Shown here piece by piece: positions 24,936 through 35,454 of a stretch of DNA of 64,000 nt (positions are counted from its first letter, which is position 1; every line of letters begins with the position of its first letter). The DNA is from Rhizobium mongolense subsp. loessense. GTDB lineage: Bacteria > Pseudomonadota > Alphaproteobacteria > Rhizobiales > Rhizobiaceae. The DNA lies in assembly GCF_900099775.1 (NCBI RefSeq), contig NZ_FMTM01000001.1, positions 496,001-560,000 on the forward strand, read 5' to 3'. A program made the translations under genes and the position numbers. The notes under the pieces were generated by a model, which saw nothing but the letters and a program-made list of their open reading frames with translations, was not told the origin of the DNA and ran no database searches.

Positions 24936-24954
24936 CTGATTTTCTATCGGTCCA

Positions 24955-25833
24955 TCAGCCTGCCGCGACTGGGGCGCCCCAGCCGCCCCAGACGTATATG
25001 CAAAAGAACAGGAAGAGCCAGACGACGTCGACGAAATGCCAGTACCAGGCGGCGGCTTCGAAACCGAAGTGCTGCTTGGGCGTGAAGTCGCCGCGCAGCG
25101 CGCGCAGCAGGCAGACCAGCAGGAAGATCGTTCCGATCTGCACGTGGAAACCGTGGAAGCCGGTCGCCATGAAGAAGGTGGCGCCGTAGATCGAGTTCTT
25201 GAATGCGAAGGGCGCGTGCATGTACTCGTAAGCCTGGACGCCGGAGAAGAGGACGCCAAGCAGGACGGTAAGCGTCAGGCCCTGAATGAGACCTCTGCGA
25301 TCATTGTGCAGCAGGGCGTGATGCGCCCAGGTGACCGTCGTGCCGGACAGCAGCAGGATGACGGTGTTGTAGATAGGCAAATGCCAGGGATCGAGAACCT
25401 CAATGCCCTTCGGCGGCCACTGGCCACCAGTATAGGCGAGGCGCGACGCCTGGATCGCTTCGTTCGCAAAGAGGCTGGCGTCGAAATAGGCCCAGAACCA
25501 GGCGACGAAGAACATCACTTCCGAGGCGATGAACATGATCATGCCGTAGCGCAGATGCAGCGAGACGACGCGGGTATGGGCACCCTCATGGGCCTCCTTT
25601 ACCGTATCGGCCCACCAGCCGTACATGACATAGAGGATCACTACGAGGCCGATGTAAAACAGCCAGGGTTGGGCCCACTCGACACCGAAGAGGTGCAACG
25701 AACCGCCGTTCAGGTAGCGCATATAGCCGACGCCGCCGAATGTTACGATGAAGGCGCCAAGCGACGCCAGAATCGGCCACGGGCTTGGGTCGATGATGTG
25801 GTAGTCGTGATTTTTCTGATGCGCATCGGCCAT
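24955..25833 (-). CDS. ctaE: Cytochrome c oxidase subunit III
   Basis: A 292-residue COX3 with seven membrane helices. Clear elements are HDYHIIDPSPWPILASLGAF at the N-terminus, FIASEVMFFVAWFWAYFDAS with the conserved Glu, and AAAWYWHFVDVVWLFLFFC at the end. It stabilises the catalytic subunit and the proton uptake path of aa3 oxidase in the inner membrane. The start MADAHQKNHDYH (ATG 25833, GGGGATC upstream) is chosen over the long frame to 25893. It is downstream of ctaG in the ctaC-D-B-(coxF)-G-E operon. Confidence 0.97.
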   Translation of the reverse strand: MADAHQKNHDYHIIDPSPWPILASLGAFIVTFGGVGYMRYLNGGSLHLFGVEWAQPWLFYIGLVVILYVMYGWWADTVKEAHEGAHTRVVSLHLRYGMIMFIASEVMFFVAWFWAYFDASLFANEAIQASRLAYTGGQWPPKGIEVLDPWHLPIYNTVILLLSGTTVTWAHHALLHNDRRGLIQGLTLTVLLGVLFSGVQAYEYMHAPFAFKNSIYGATFFMATGFHGFHVQIGTIFLLVCLLRALRGDFTPKQHFGFEAAAWYWHFVDVVWLFLFFCIYVWGGWGAPVAAG

Positions 25834-25893
25834 GTCAGATCCCCGGATGTCTTCCTTCGCTTCGCCTCCGGCATAGCCGGAAACGATCCTCAA

Positions 25894-26502
25894 TCAAAGT
25901 TTCTTTTCAACCTTCTGCGCTCCACCCTCGTTCGAAGCCACCGGCTTCGGTCCCTCTTTTGGGTAGAACGTATATGACAGCGTAATCGTGTGGATGTCTT
26001 TCGACTCGACGGCCTTGGTAATATCCGGGTCGATGTAGAACACCACGGGCATTTCCAGCTTCTCGCCCGGCTTCAGATCCGTTTCGGTAAAGCAGAAGCA
26101 CTGGATCTTGTTGAAGTAGACGCCCGCCTCGCCCGGCGTCACGTTGAAGACTGCCTGGCCGCGCTGCGTCTCGTTCGACTTGTTCTCCGCCACGAAATTG
26201 ACCTGGATGGTCTCGCCGATGCGCGGATTAACCTCGCGCTGCACCGGCTTGAAGTCCCAGTACAGGCCCGACGCCACATTGGCGTCGAAGGTCACGCGCA
26301 TCTTGCGGTCGAGGATGACGCTCGACGCCTGATCGACGCGCTGCGTGGTGCCGTTGTAACCCGTCATCTGGCAGAAGATGCGGTAGAGCGGAACCGCGGC
26401 ATAGCTCATCGCAGCCATACCGATGACGAAGCTCACGCACATGAAGACGACGGCGCCGTTGTTGCGGCCCTGCTTGTCCTGTACGTTTACGGTATCGCTC
26501 AT
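25894..26502 (-). CDS. ctaG: Cytochrome c oxidase assembly protein CtaG (Cox11)
   Basis: A 202-residue Cox11-type copper chaperone that delivers copper to CuB of oxidase subunit I. It has one N-terminal membrane anchor (about residues 17-38) and a periplasmic domain. The copper-binding signature [11 protein letters not shown] is at about 134-144, and the third typical cysteine, near the membrane, is in [10 protein letters not shown]. The C-terminal Lys/Gly-rich tail is unstructured. It lies between the CoxF-like small gene and ctaE. Confidence 0.96.
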   Translation of the reverse strand: MSDTVNVQDKQGRNNGAVVFMCVSFVIGMAAMSYAAVPLYRIFCQMTGYNGTTQRVDQASSVILDRKMRVTFDANVASGLYWDFKPVQREVNPRIGETIQVNFVAENKSNETQRGQAVFNVTPGEAGVYFNKIQCFCFTETDLKPGEKLEMPVVFYIDPDITKAVESKDIHTITLSYTFYPKEGPKPVASNEGGAQKVEKKL

Positions 26503-26506
26503 CGGT

Positions 26507-26644
26507 TCAGCCTCCGTGCCCGGTGAACTTCACGATGGTGATGGCGTAGAAGAGAACGCAAAGGCCGGCAAGCGTGAGGCCGAGTGCGATGTTCCGGTTG
26601 CGGCGCGACTTGCGCTGCGCTTCCGTCAGCTTGACCGTTTCCAT
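26507..26644 (-). CDS. CoxF-like 45-residue membrane protein
   Basis: A 45-residue protein ([20 protein letters not shown] and then a hydrophobic stretch) with a basic N-terminal part and one membrane helix (about residues 18-39), ending FTGHGG. Small proteins of this kind (CoxF family) sit between ctaB and ctaG in many alphaproteobacteria. Its ATG overlaps the ctaB stop (TGATG) and ctaG starts four bases after it, so it is surely translated with them. A role in oxidase assembly is inferred from position only. Confidence 0.85.
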   Translation of the reverse strand: METVKLTEAQRKSRRNRNIALGLTLAGLCVLFYAITIVKFTGHGG

Positions 26645-27597
26645 CAGAGACCTCCTGCATGGGAGACCAGCATGGAAGCGAGCCGGTCTATCAACAGGGC
26701 AGAAAAGATGGCGAAGAGATAAAAGATAGAGAAAGCAAAAAGCTTCTTCGCCGGGATCATCTTGGGATCGCCATCCGGCATGCGCCAGACGGCGATGGAA
26801 CAGTAAATGAACACCGCGCCGAGCAATGCAGCGACAAGACCGTATCCGGCGCTCGCATAGCCGAGGAAGGACGGAACTACGCCGCACACCGCCGTCAATA
26901 CGGCATAGGCGACGATCTGGTGTTTGGTGGCGCGCTCGCCAGATACGTTCGGCAGCATCGGCACGCCGACGGCCTCATAATCGCGCATCTTGAACAGCGC
27001 CAGCGCCCAGAAATGCGCCGGCGTCCAGAGGAAGATAATCAGAAACAGGACGGTGCTTTCGATCGTCACCGAATTCGTCACGCAGGCCCAGCCAATCATC
27101 GGCGGAAAGGCGCCGGCGGCACCGCCGATGACGATGTTCTGCGGCGTCGAACGCTTCAGCCACATCGTGTAGATGACGACGTAGAAGAAAATCGTGAAGG
27201 CGAGGATCGACGCCGAGAGCCAGTTGACGGCCAGGCCGAGGATGACGACCGAAAAACAGGAGAGGATCAGGCCGAAGGCCAGTGCCTCCTTCGGCGTGAT
27301 GCGACCTGCCGGAATCGGGCGGCGCGCGGTGCGGGTCATGATGGCGTCGATATCGGCATCGTACCACATGTTGAGCGCACCCGAGGCGCCTGCGCCGATG
27401 GCAATGCAGAGGATCGAGATCAGGCCGAGCACGGGATTGATGTGGCCGGGTGCCAGCACGAGGCCGGCAAAAGCCGTGAAGACCACGAGCGACATGACGC
27501 GCGGCTTCAGAAGCTCGAAATAATCGCGCGCACTGGCTTCCGACAGGAGATGTTCGCCGTCGTCCACAAGTACCTCGTGATTGTTTATGACCCTCAT
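26644..27597 (-). CDS. ctaB: Protoheme IX farnesyltransferase (haem O synthase)
   Basis: A 317-residue UbiA-family prenyltransferase that converts haem b to haem O, the precursor of haem a for the oxidase. It has about nine membrane helices. The Asp-rich motif [20 protein letters not shown] and the loop [16 protein letters not shown] are diagnostic. The ATG at 27597 (MRVINNHEV) has AGGACGG upstream and is favoured over 27612. It lies 66 bases after ctaD, with a hairpin in the gap. Confidence 0.96.
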   Translation of the reverse strand: MRVINNHEVLVDDGEHLLSEASARDYFELLKPRVMSLVVFTAFAGLVLAPGHINPVLGLISILCIAIGAGASGALNMWYDADIDAIMTRTARRPIPAGRITPKEALAFGLILSCFSVVILGLAVNWLSASILAFTIFFYVVIYTMWLKRSTPQNIVIGGAAGAFPPMIGWACVTNSVTIESTVLFLIIFLWTPAHFWALALFKMRDYEAVGVPMLPNVSGERATKHQIVAYAVLTAVCGVVPSFLGYASAGYGLVAALLGAVFIYCSIAVWRMPDGDPKMIPAKKLFAFSIFYLFAIFSALLIDRLASMLVSHAGGL

Positions 27598-27626
27598 GCG
27601 TCCGTCCTGCATTCTTCAAGGCCGGA

Positions 27627-27646
27627 CGCCGCATTTGCATGCGGCG
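27627..27646 (-). other. Hairpin between ctaD and ctaB
   Basis: Perfect 8-bp inverted repeat CGCCGCAT / ATGCGGCG with a TTGC loop in the ctaD-ctaB gap. No U-run follows, so an attenuating or mRNA-stabilising element is more likely than a full terminator. It would fit greater production of the structural subunits than of assembly factors. Confidence 0.55.
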
Positions 27647-27663
27647 CCTGGAATATCGGCATC

Positions 27664-29376
<1,713 letters not shown>

Positions 29377-29379
29377 CTA

Positions 29380-30270
29380 TTACTGAACGTTTTCGGCGAC
29401 GTCGACGGTCTTTGCAGGACCATCGGTGGCAGCCATGAGAGCCTTGTAGGCTCCGGGAAGATCAGAAGCGGCAGCCGTCAGCCACTGCTTGTACTTGTCT
29501 TCGGAGACGACGCGGATCGCGATCGGCATGTACGCGTGGTCCTTGCCGCAAAGCTCGGAACACTGGCCGTAGAAGAGGCCTTCCCGCTCCGTCTTGAACC
29601 AGGTTTCATTCAAACGGCCGGGAACGGCGTCAATCTTGATGCCGAAGGACGGCATGGCGAAGGCGTGAATGACGTCGGTCGGAGCGGCAGTCACGAGAAC
29701 GCGGACCGTCTTGTTGACCGGCAGAACCACTTCGTTGTCGACGGCGAGCAGACGCGGATAGGTGGCGAGGTCGGACTTGCCGGCAGCTGCGCGATCCGGA
29801 TCCTTGAGAAGGAAGGAATCGAAGGTCAGCGGCGTCTCGCCGGTTCCTGCGTATTCATAATTCCACTGCCACTGGGTGGCGGTCGCTTTCAGCGTGACAT
29901 CCGGGTTTTCCGGCAGGGTGAGCTGCGCCGTCAAAAGATTGAACGACGGAACGGCAAGGAAGAGAAGAATGAGAACCGGCCCGACGGTCCAGATGACTTC
30001 GATCAGCGTGTTGTGGCTTGTCTTCGAAGGCACCGGATTGGCGCTGGCGCGGAACTTGAAACAGACGACGATCAGCAGCACGAGAACGAAAAGCGTGATC
30101 GGAACGATGAACCACAGCGTATATTGTTCGAACCAGCGGATTTCCCGCATGATCGGCGTTGCCGCCGGCTGCAGCGTTGCCTGCCACGGCAGCGGCTGAT
30201 CGGCAAAACTGCCGGAAGCAAAAAGCAGACAGACCAGCGCGGCCAGTGCTGCATAAGCCTTCTTAATCAC
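29380..30270 (-). CDS. ctaC: Cytochrome c oxidase subunit II
   Basis: A 296-residue COX2, which takes electrons from cytochrome c through the binuclear CuA centre. The CuA motif is GQCSELCGKDHAYMPI, with both Cys, His and Met in place; the earlier His ligand is in DVIHAFAMPSFG and the aromatic path is TQWQWNYEY. There is a signal peptide (MIKKAYAALAALVCLLFASG) and two membrane helices. The GTG at 30270 has GGGAGA eight bases upstream and fits the signal peptide; the frame to 30303 lacks a site. It is the first gene of the oxidase operon. Confidence 0.97.
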   Translation of the reverse strand: MIKKAYAALAALVCLLFASGSFADQPLPWQATLQPAATPIMREIRWFEQYTLWFIVPITLFVLVLLIVVCFKFRASANPVPSKTSHNTLIEVIWTVGPVLILLFLAVPSFNLLTAQLTLPENPDVTLKATATQWQWNYEYAGTGETPLTFDSFLLKDPDRAAAGKSDLATYPRLLAVDNEVVLPVNKTVRVLVTAAPTDVIHAFAMPSFGIKIDAVPGRLNETWFKTEREGLFYGQCSELCGKDHAYMPIAIRVVSEDKYKQWLTAAASDLPGAYKALMAATDGPAKTVDVAENVQ

Positions 30271-30611
30271 CTTAGTATCTCCCTCGAGCGCTTGATCTGC
30301 CACAAATCGAACGCAGAATCCTTGCCATCTTCAGCGCTTCAAACCACAGTTTGGCATCTACCGCAACAGGCCAGAGCGATTGTCTATGCGGCATTTTTGC
30401 CTAAAGTCAAATTCCGCAGTCAGGGCAAAACATTGCTGAAGATTTTCATGGTCATATGAAAAAGACCGGCTGTAACCAATCTGCCCTTCCGACAATATCG
30501 GCGAAAGGTCCTATTTCTGCCGTAGTCCCCCGGTTTTGACGGGGCGGGGCTTTTCATTTCCGATGGCGGCCTTCAACAATAGCGGCACTGATTCGAATTC
30601 CAGAGGTTTCC
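30271..30611. other. Divergent promoter region of ctaC and ialB
   Basis: This 341-base gap separates the cytochrome oxidase operon (minus) from ialB (plus), so it should carry both promoters. It is more AT-rich around 30380-30500. An inverted repeat TTTTCAT (30443-30449) / ATGAAAA (30456-30462) is visible. I see no ORF with support and no recognisable regulator site. Confidence 0.5.
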
Positions 30612-31232
30612 ATGGGTTTCCGTTCCCTCGCGCGGTCGCTTATCCTGACCACCAGCATCGCAGCCGCGGCGACAACCCCCGTATTTGCCCAGCAGCAGCC
30701 TGCGCCGAAGCCGCCTGCCCAGCAACCGGCGCCGGTACAGCCGGCGCCAGCGCAACCGGATCGCCCGCAGCAGGCAACGCCCGGACAAAGCCAGCCGCAG
30801 GCCCCCGGAACCGTGAAGTCCAACCACGGCGCTTGGTCCGTCGTCTGCGACAAGCCCGCTGGCGCTTCGGCCGAGCAATGCGCGCTGATGCAGAACGTGA
30901 TTGCCGAAGACCGGCCGGAGGTCGGCCTCTCGGTCGTCGTGCTGAAGACCGCCGACCGCAAGTCGAAAATCCTCCGCGTTCTGGCGCCGCTCGGTGTCCT
31001 GCTACCGAACGGCCTCGGCCTCAATGTCGACGGCAAGGACATCGGCCGCGCCTATTTCGTGCGCTGCTTTGCCGACGGCTGCTACGCCGAAGTCGTGCTC
31101 GAGGACGAGCTGCTCAAGACATTTCGCAGCGGCACCAGCGCCACGTTCATAGTCTTCCAGACGCCCGAAGAAGGCATCGGCATTCCGGTCGACCTCAAGG
31201 GCTTTGCAGAAGGCTACGACGCCCTGCCCTGA
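30612..31232 (+). CDS. Invasion-associated locus B (IalB) family protein
   Basis: A 206-residue secreted protein. A signal peptide (residues 1-31, ending VFA) is followed by a low-complexity Pro/Gln/Ala linker (about 32-75) and an IalB domain (about 78-205) with NHGAWSVVCDKPAGA, ILRVLAPLGVLLPNGLGLNV and the Cys pair in FVRCFADGCYAEVVL. IalB was named in Bartonella for erythrocyte invasion, but the family is widespread in free-living Rhizobiales, where its job is unknown; an envelope location is expected. The linker suggests attachment to or spanning of the peptidoglycan. Confidence 0.88.
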   Translation: MGFRSLARSLILTTSIAAAATTPVFAQQQPAPKPPAQQPAPVQPAPAQPDRPQQATPGQSQPQAPGTVKSNHGAWSVVCDKPAGASAEQCALMQNVIAEDRPEVGLSVVVLKTADRKSKILRVLAPLGVLLPNGLGLNVDGKDIGRAYFVRCFADGCYAEVVLEDELLKTFRSGTSATFIVFQTPEEGIGIPVDLKGFAEGYDALP

Positions 31233-31308
31233 TGAGGGCTTGCTCGAACAGCTCTGCGGACCTACATCGGCCTGGAAGCGTTTCTGCTTCGAAGCGGAGA
31301 ATACAACT

Positions 31309-32724
31309 ATGAATACCGACCTGCTGACGCTGTTCGACGCCGACGAAACGACGATGCGCAAACACGTTGCCGAGGCGCTTTCCGGCTCCGATGACGGCGA
31401 GCTCTTCATCGAGCATGCGCAGGCGGAATCGCTGATGTTCGACAATGGCCGCCTCAAGGGCGGAAGCTTCAATACCGAGCAGGGTTTCGGCCTTCGCGCC
31501 GTCGCCGGCGAAGCGGTCGGCTACGCGCATGCAGGCGACCTCTCGGTTGCGGCGCTGAAGCGCGCGGCAGAGGCCGTCGGAGCGGTCACGAAGGGCTATT
31601 CCGGCAGCTACGCCGCAGCGCCCCAGCGCACCAACAAGAAATTCTACGGCGACGAGAACCCGATCGGCTCGCCGACCTTCGAAGAGAAGGTTAAAGTCCT
31701 GACCGATATCGACGCTTACCTGCGCGGTAAGGACGACAAGGTGCGCCAGGTGACGGCGTCGGTCGCCGCAAGCTGGCAGGTTGTCGATATCCTGCGCGCC
31801 GATGGTCATCGCGTTCGCGATATCCGCCCGATGACGCGCATCAACATCTCCGTCATCGTTGGCGAAGGCGATCGGCAGGAAAGCGGTTCCTATGGCAGCG
31901 GCGGACGCATCGGCTTCGGCGATTTTATTGCCGAGGGCAATTGGCAGTACGGTGCCGACGAGGCGCTTCGTCAGGCACTCGTCAATCTCGAAGCGATCGA
32001 AGCGCCGGCCGGCACAATGGATGTCGTTCTCGGCTCCGGCTGGCCGGGCGTCATGCTGCACGAAGCGGTAGGCCATGGCCTCGAAGGCGATTTCAATCGC
32101 AAGAAGACCTCGGCCTTCGCCGGCCTGCTTGGCCAGATGGTGGCTGCACCGGGCGTCACCGTGGTCGATGACGGCACGATCGACAGCCGACGCGGCTCGA
32201 TCACCATCGACGACGAGGGCACGCCCTCCGGCTACAACGTGCTCATCGAGAACGGCAAGCTCGTCGGCTACATGCAGGACCGGCAGAACGCCCGGCTGAT
32301 GGGCATGCAGGCGACCGGCAACGGCCGCCGCCAGGGCTATGCCCATGTGCCGATGCCGCGCATGACCAACACCTACATGTTGAGCGGCGACAAGACGCCG
32401 GAAGAGATCATCGCTTCCGTGAGGAAGGGCATCTATGCCGTCTCCTTCGGCGGCGGCCAGGTGGACATCACCTCCGGCAAGTTCGTCTTCGGCTGCACCG
32501 AGGCTTACCTCATCGAGAACGGCAAGATCGGCGCACCAATCAAGGGCGCGATGCTGATCGGCAACGGCCCGGATGCGATGAAGCGCGTCTCGATGATCGG
32601 CAACGACATGAAGCTCGACACCGGCATCGGCAATTGCGGCAAGGCCGGGCAGTGGGTTCCGGTCGGCGTCGGACAGCCGCATCTGCGCATGGACCAGGTG
32701 ACCGTCGGCGGCACGAAAGCCTAA
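31309..32724 (+). CDS. tldD: Metalloprotease TldD
   Basis: A 471-residue TldD, partner of TldE/PmbA in a zinc protease that removes leader peptides and unfolded segments. The catalytic motif HEAVGHGLEGD is at residues 251-261, with the ligand Cys near the C-terminus in KFVFGCTEAYLIENG. The frame is open from 31204, but the ATG at 31309 begins the family sequence and clears the preceding gene; GCGGAGA lies upstream. No TldE gene is next to it. Cytosolic. Confidence 0.96.
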   Translation: MNTDLLTLFDADETTMRKHVAEALSGSDDGELFIEHAQAESLMFDNGRLKGGSFNTEQGFGLRAVAGEAVGYAHAGDLSVAALKRAAEAVGAVTKGYSGSYAAAPQRTNKKFYGDENPIGSPTFEEKVKVLTDIDAYLRGKDDKVRQVTASVAASWQVVDILRADGHRVRDIRPMTRINISVIVGEGDRQESGSYGSGGRIGFGDFIAEGNWQYGADEALRQALVNLEAIEAPAGTMDVVLGSGWPGVMLHEAVGHGLEGDFNRKKTSAFAGLLGQMVAAPGVTVVDDGTIDSRRGSITIDDEGTPSGYNVLIENGKLVGYMQDRQNARLMGMQATGNGRRQGYAHVPMPRMTNTYMLSGDKTPEEIIASVRKGIYAVSFGGGQVDITSGKFVFGCTEAYLIENGKIGAPIKGAMLIGNGPDAMKRVSMIGNDMKLDTGIGNCGKAGQWVPVGVGQPHLRMDQVTVGGTKA

Positions 32725-32740
32725 CGATCCGGAGGTGGCG

Positions 32741-33229
32741 ATGAGCGAGATCGAGATCAGACCCTTCGCCCCCCCTGACATCGATGGGGTCTTTTCGGTC
32801 ATCCTGCCGATCCAGCGCGACGAATTCGGGTTCGCGATCACAGCCGACGACCAACCTGATCTGCAGGTCATCCCGGATTTCTACCAGTCCGGCAAAGGCC
32901 AGTTCTGGGTCGCGGAGCTTGACGGCGTCATCGTCGGCACGATCGGCCTCAAGGATATCGGCAACAACCGGGCAGCGCTGCGCAAGATGTTCGTCGCCGC
33001 GGCCGTGCGCGGCCCCCGGCACGGCGTTGCCGCAAAGCTGCTCGACACGCTCCTTACCCATGCCAAAGAACACGGCATTCACGAGATGTTCCTCGGCACG
33101 ACCGACAGATTCCTCGCCGCGCATCGCTTTTACGAGAAGAACGGCTTCACTGAGATCAAGCGCAGCGACCTTCCCCGCTCCTTCCCGTTGATGGCCGTGG
33201 ACAACAAGTTCTACCGCAGAGCGGTCTAG
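32741..33229 (+). CDS. GNAT family N-acetyltransferase
   Basis: A 162-residue GNAT protein with the acetyl-CoA loop in the segment AAVRGPRHGVAAKLLDTLL (R-G-x-x-x-G-x-A) and a C-terminal AHRFYEKNGFTEIKRSDLP. The substrate is unknown. GGAGG at 32731-32735 is best placed for the ATG at 32741; the GTG at 32735 is within it. It begins 16 bases after tldD and may share its transcript. Confidence 0.88.
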   Translation: MSEIEIRPFAPPDIDGVFSVILPIQRDEFGFAITADDQPDLQVIPDFYQSGKGQFWVAELDGVIVGTIGLKDIGNNRAALRKMFVAAAVRGPRHGVAAKLLDTLLTHAKEHGIHEMFLGTTDRFLAAHRFYEKNGFTEIKRSDLPRSFPLMAVDNKFYRRAV

Positions 33230-33595
33230 CGATCGTCCACCGGACCAAGGTCTCAGTGAAGGAGTAATGTTTGGCGGCAGAAGTTCCTGGTGAAATTGAT
33301 ATCGCCTTACCTGGGTGTTCGGCGCATGAAACTCGCTTCGAGGCCTCGCCAGGCGCTATTGCTAATTTGAAGATCGAAACCGAGCGGTTAGCGAGGGATT
33401 CTTTTTATCTCGATGAGAGTGAATTAGAAGCGCTACCCTCGACACTCGTCGGCCCCTGCTGAGACGGACGGCGATGTCATGCTTGCCAGGCAAAATTCGA
33501 TCGAGGCAGCGCCTTATTGACCAAAGAACAGTGCCAGTGATGGATCACCGAGAACTTGCGACGCGGCAAGGCTTCGTCCCTGAAGCGCACCTAGC
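33230..33595. other. Gap between GNAT and MazG-like genes
   Basis: A 366-base gap between convergent genes, noticeably richer in A+T at 33300-33440 than its surroundings. Apart from the doubtful 63-residue ORF at 33271-33462 I see no supported gene, no strong terminator hairpin and no known repeat. It may be decayed or acquired DNA. Confidence 0.4.
33271..33462 (+). CDS. Doubtful small hypothetical protein
   Basis: A 63-codon frame starting with TTG at 33271, with AAGGAG about seven bases upstream, ends in TGA at 33460-33462. The product (AAEVPGEIDIALPGCSAHET at the start, DSFYLDESELEALPS later) is acidic and matches no family I know. The same ribosome site could serve an ATG at 33267 that stops after eight codons. 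Base composition differs from the neighbours. It may be a small gene, a fragment of a lost gene, or chance. Confidence 0.2.
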   Translation: MAAEVPGEIDIALPGCSAHETRFEASPGAIANLKIETERLARDSFYLDESELEALPSTLVGPC

Positions 33596-33895
33596 TTACG
33601 GCCTAAACAGCCACTTCCGCTCGATCGCTAGTGCGAGGTCGATGCCGTTTTGGCGGGCGAAAAGCAGGATGTGGCCGAGGATGTCGGCCGTCTCGTCGGC
33701 GAGGTCCTGCTTCAGTTCGTCCGGCGCCTTGCCTTTCGGGCGGCCCCTGCCGCTCATGCGGTTCCACGCCTGCGTGAGTTCGCCCATTTCTTCCTGCAGC
33801 TTCAGGAGATACCAGTCCGGATCTCTTTCGATGCCGTGCACTTCAGCATAACGGCGGGAAGAGGATTCGAACTTTTCCGCGAGATCGGCAAGCAT
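33596..33895 (-). CDS. MazG-like nucleotide pyrophosphohydrolase domain protein
   Basis: A 99-residue all-alpha NTP pyrophosphohydrolase-like protein. The segment KLQEEMGELTQAWNRM supplies the E-x-x-E motif, and DLADETADILGHILLFARQNG the E-x-x-D motif that binds Mg2+ in MazG/dUTPase-type enzymes. It probably cleaves a non-canonical NTP or related nucleotide; the substrate is unknown. The ATG at 33895 has AAAAGGAG upstream, which decides the start. It follows the DD-carboxypeptidase gene on the minus strand, 73 bases on. Confidence 0.85.
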   Translation of the reverse strand: MLADLAEKFESSSRRYAEVHGIERDPDWYLLKLQEEMGELTQAWNRMSGRGRPKGKAPDELKQDLADETADILGHILLFARQNGIDLALAIERKWLFRP

Positions 33896-33968
33896 CGGCG
33901 TTCTCCTTTTGTATCCAAAACAGGAGAATGCCGATTCGTCTGGATTGTCCACCGAAGGGTGTTCGGAA

Positions 33969-35234
33969 TTAGCCTTGATTGGCGAGCAGCACGCAGTCGT
34001 ATGAGCGCTTCTTGAGGGCTTCGCAGGCGGCGGTGGCGGCCTGCTCACTGTCGAACCCGACGAAACTGGCGCGGTAGATGGCATTGGCGCCGGTGCCGAA
34101 GGCTTCGGTATAGGGCGTTGCGGATTTCAGCGCCGTGCCGCCTTCGGACTTTGCCTGTGCAAGCAGCGCACGGGCAGCATCGGCGCTTGGAGCGGCGGAA
34201 ATCTGGATCTGCCAGCCGCGGGTCGACGGCTGCGGCTTGCCAGCATTGGCCATTTCCTCAAGTGCTGCGGGACGTTCCAAGGGAACGGCTGCCGTGTCAG
34301 AGTAACCGAGCGCGAAAGGAGCGTTGCCGGTTTCGCCTTCGCTTCGTGGCGCCGCAGTTGCAAGCGGCGCATCCGTATCGGCGGCGGAGGCGACTTCGAC
34401 CGGCTGCTTGGCGCCGACGCTTGCAAGCAGCCTGCCGCCGCTGGAAGCGCGGCCGAGATACTTGTCGAGTAGTGCGGCCATCTGGGCATCGCGGCTGCGG
34501 GCCGTGCGGCCGCCGAGAACAACGCCGACGACGCGGCGGTTGCCGTCGCGCACGGCGCTCACAAGATTGAAACCGGAGGCGTTCGTGTAACCCGTTTTGA
34601 TGCCATCCATACCCTGGTAGCGAACCATCAGGTTGTTATGGCCACGGATGGTTTTGCCGCGGAAGGTGAACGCCGTCATCGAAAAGAGCTGGTATTCCCT
34701 AGGATAGTGCTTGAGCAGCGCGACGCCGAGGGTGGACATGTCGCGGGCTGTCGTCACCTGCCGCTTATCCGGCAGGCCGGAAGCGTTATAAAAGGCGGTA
34801 CGGCTCATGCCGAGCTGACGGGCCTTCTGCGTCATTACGCGGGCGAAGTTGCTTTCGGAGCCCGCAAGCGTTTCACCCACCGCGGCCGCGGCATCATTCG
34901 CGGATTTAACGATCATCCCATAGACCGCTTCGCGCACGGTAATCGTTCCGCCCGCCTTCACGCCGAGCTTTGTCGGTGGGCGGCTGGCTGCGTATTTCGA
35001 CATGACGATCGGCGTGTCCCAGGTGATCTTGCCGCGGTTCAGCGCCTCGAAGGTGAGGTAGAGCGTCATCATCTTGGTGAGCGACGCCGGGTGGTTCAGC
35101 ACATCACCGTTCTCGGACGCGAGAACCTTGCCTGTCCGGGCATCGAGAATGAGGGAGGCGCTGCCGGCCATGGCCGCGATCGGTGCCGAAACGGCAAGCG
35201 TCACAGCTAGAAATGCGGCCAACAACCTTTTCAT
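33969..35234 (-). CDS. D-alanyl-D-alanine carboxypeptidase with SPOR domain
   Basis: A 421-residue penicillin-binding protein (peptidase S11, DacA/DacF type) that trims pentapeptides in the periplasm. It has a signal peptide (about 1-24), the Ser-x-x-Lys motif SLTK at 51-54, the SAN motif at 111-113 and KTG at 213-215. After a Pro/Ala/Ser-rich linker (about 270-340) comes a SPOR domain (about 342-421), which binds denuded septal peptidoglycan and so suggests a role at the division site. Rhizobial homologues share this fusion. Start at ATG 35234. Confidence 0.94.
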   Translation of the reverse strand: MKRLLAAFLAVTLAVSAPIAAMAGSASLILDARTGKVLASENGDVLNHPASLTKMMTLYLTFEALNRGKITWDTPIVMSKYAASRPPTKLGVKAGGTITVREAVYGMIVKSANDAAAAVGETLAGSESNFARVMTQKARQLGMSRTAFYNASGLPDKRQVTTARDMSTLGVALLKHYPREYQLFSMTAFTFRGKTIRGHNNLMVRYQGMDGIKTGYTNASGFNLVSAVRDGNRRVVGVVLGGRTARSRDAQMAALLDKYLGRASSGGRLLASVGAKQPVEVASAADTDAPLATAAPRSEGETGNAPFALGYSDTAAVPLERPAALEEMANAGKPQPSTRGWQIQISAAPSADAARALLAQAKSEGGTALKSATPYTEAFGTGANAIYRASFVGFDSEQAATAACEALKKRSYDCVLLANQG

Positions 35235-35454
35235 GAAGTCCCCTCAATACACGTGCCGACTGCGGCGAAGCCAAAACATGTCCCGTTCTGCGACAGAAGC
35301 CGCTAATCTGGCGCGACTTTGAGGCAACGGACACCGATTTTTTGAATTTTCTTTGCTCTTGGTGAACGGAACGTAAAGATTTCACCCGAAAATGCAATGT
35401 TCAACAACGATTAACACCATAATTGATAGGCTCGCCCGTCTTCAGGGAGGCGGA

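Noticed and set aside
31195..32871. A 558-codon minus-strand frame across tldD
   Set aside because: Antisense shadow of tldD, with no recognisable domain or ribosome site.
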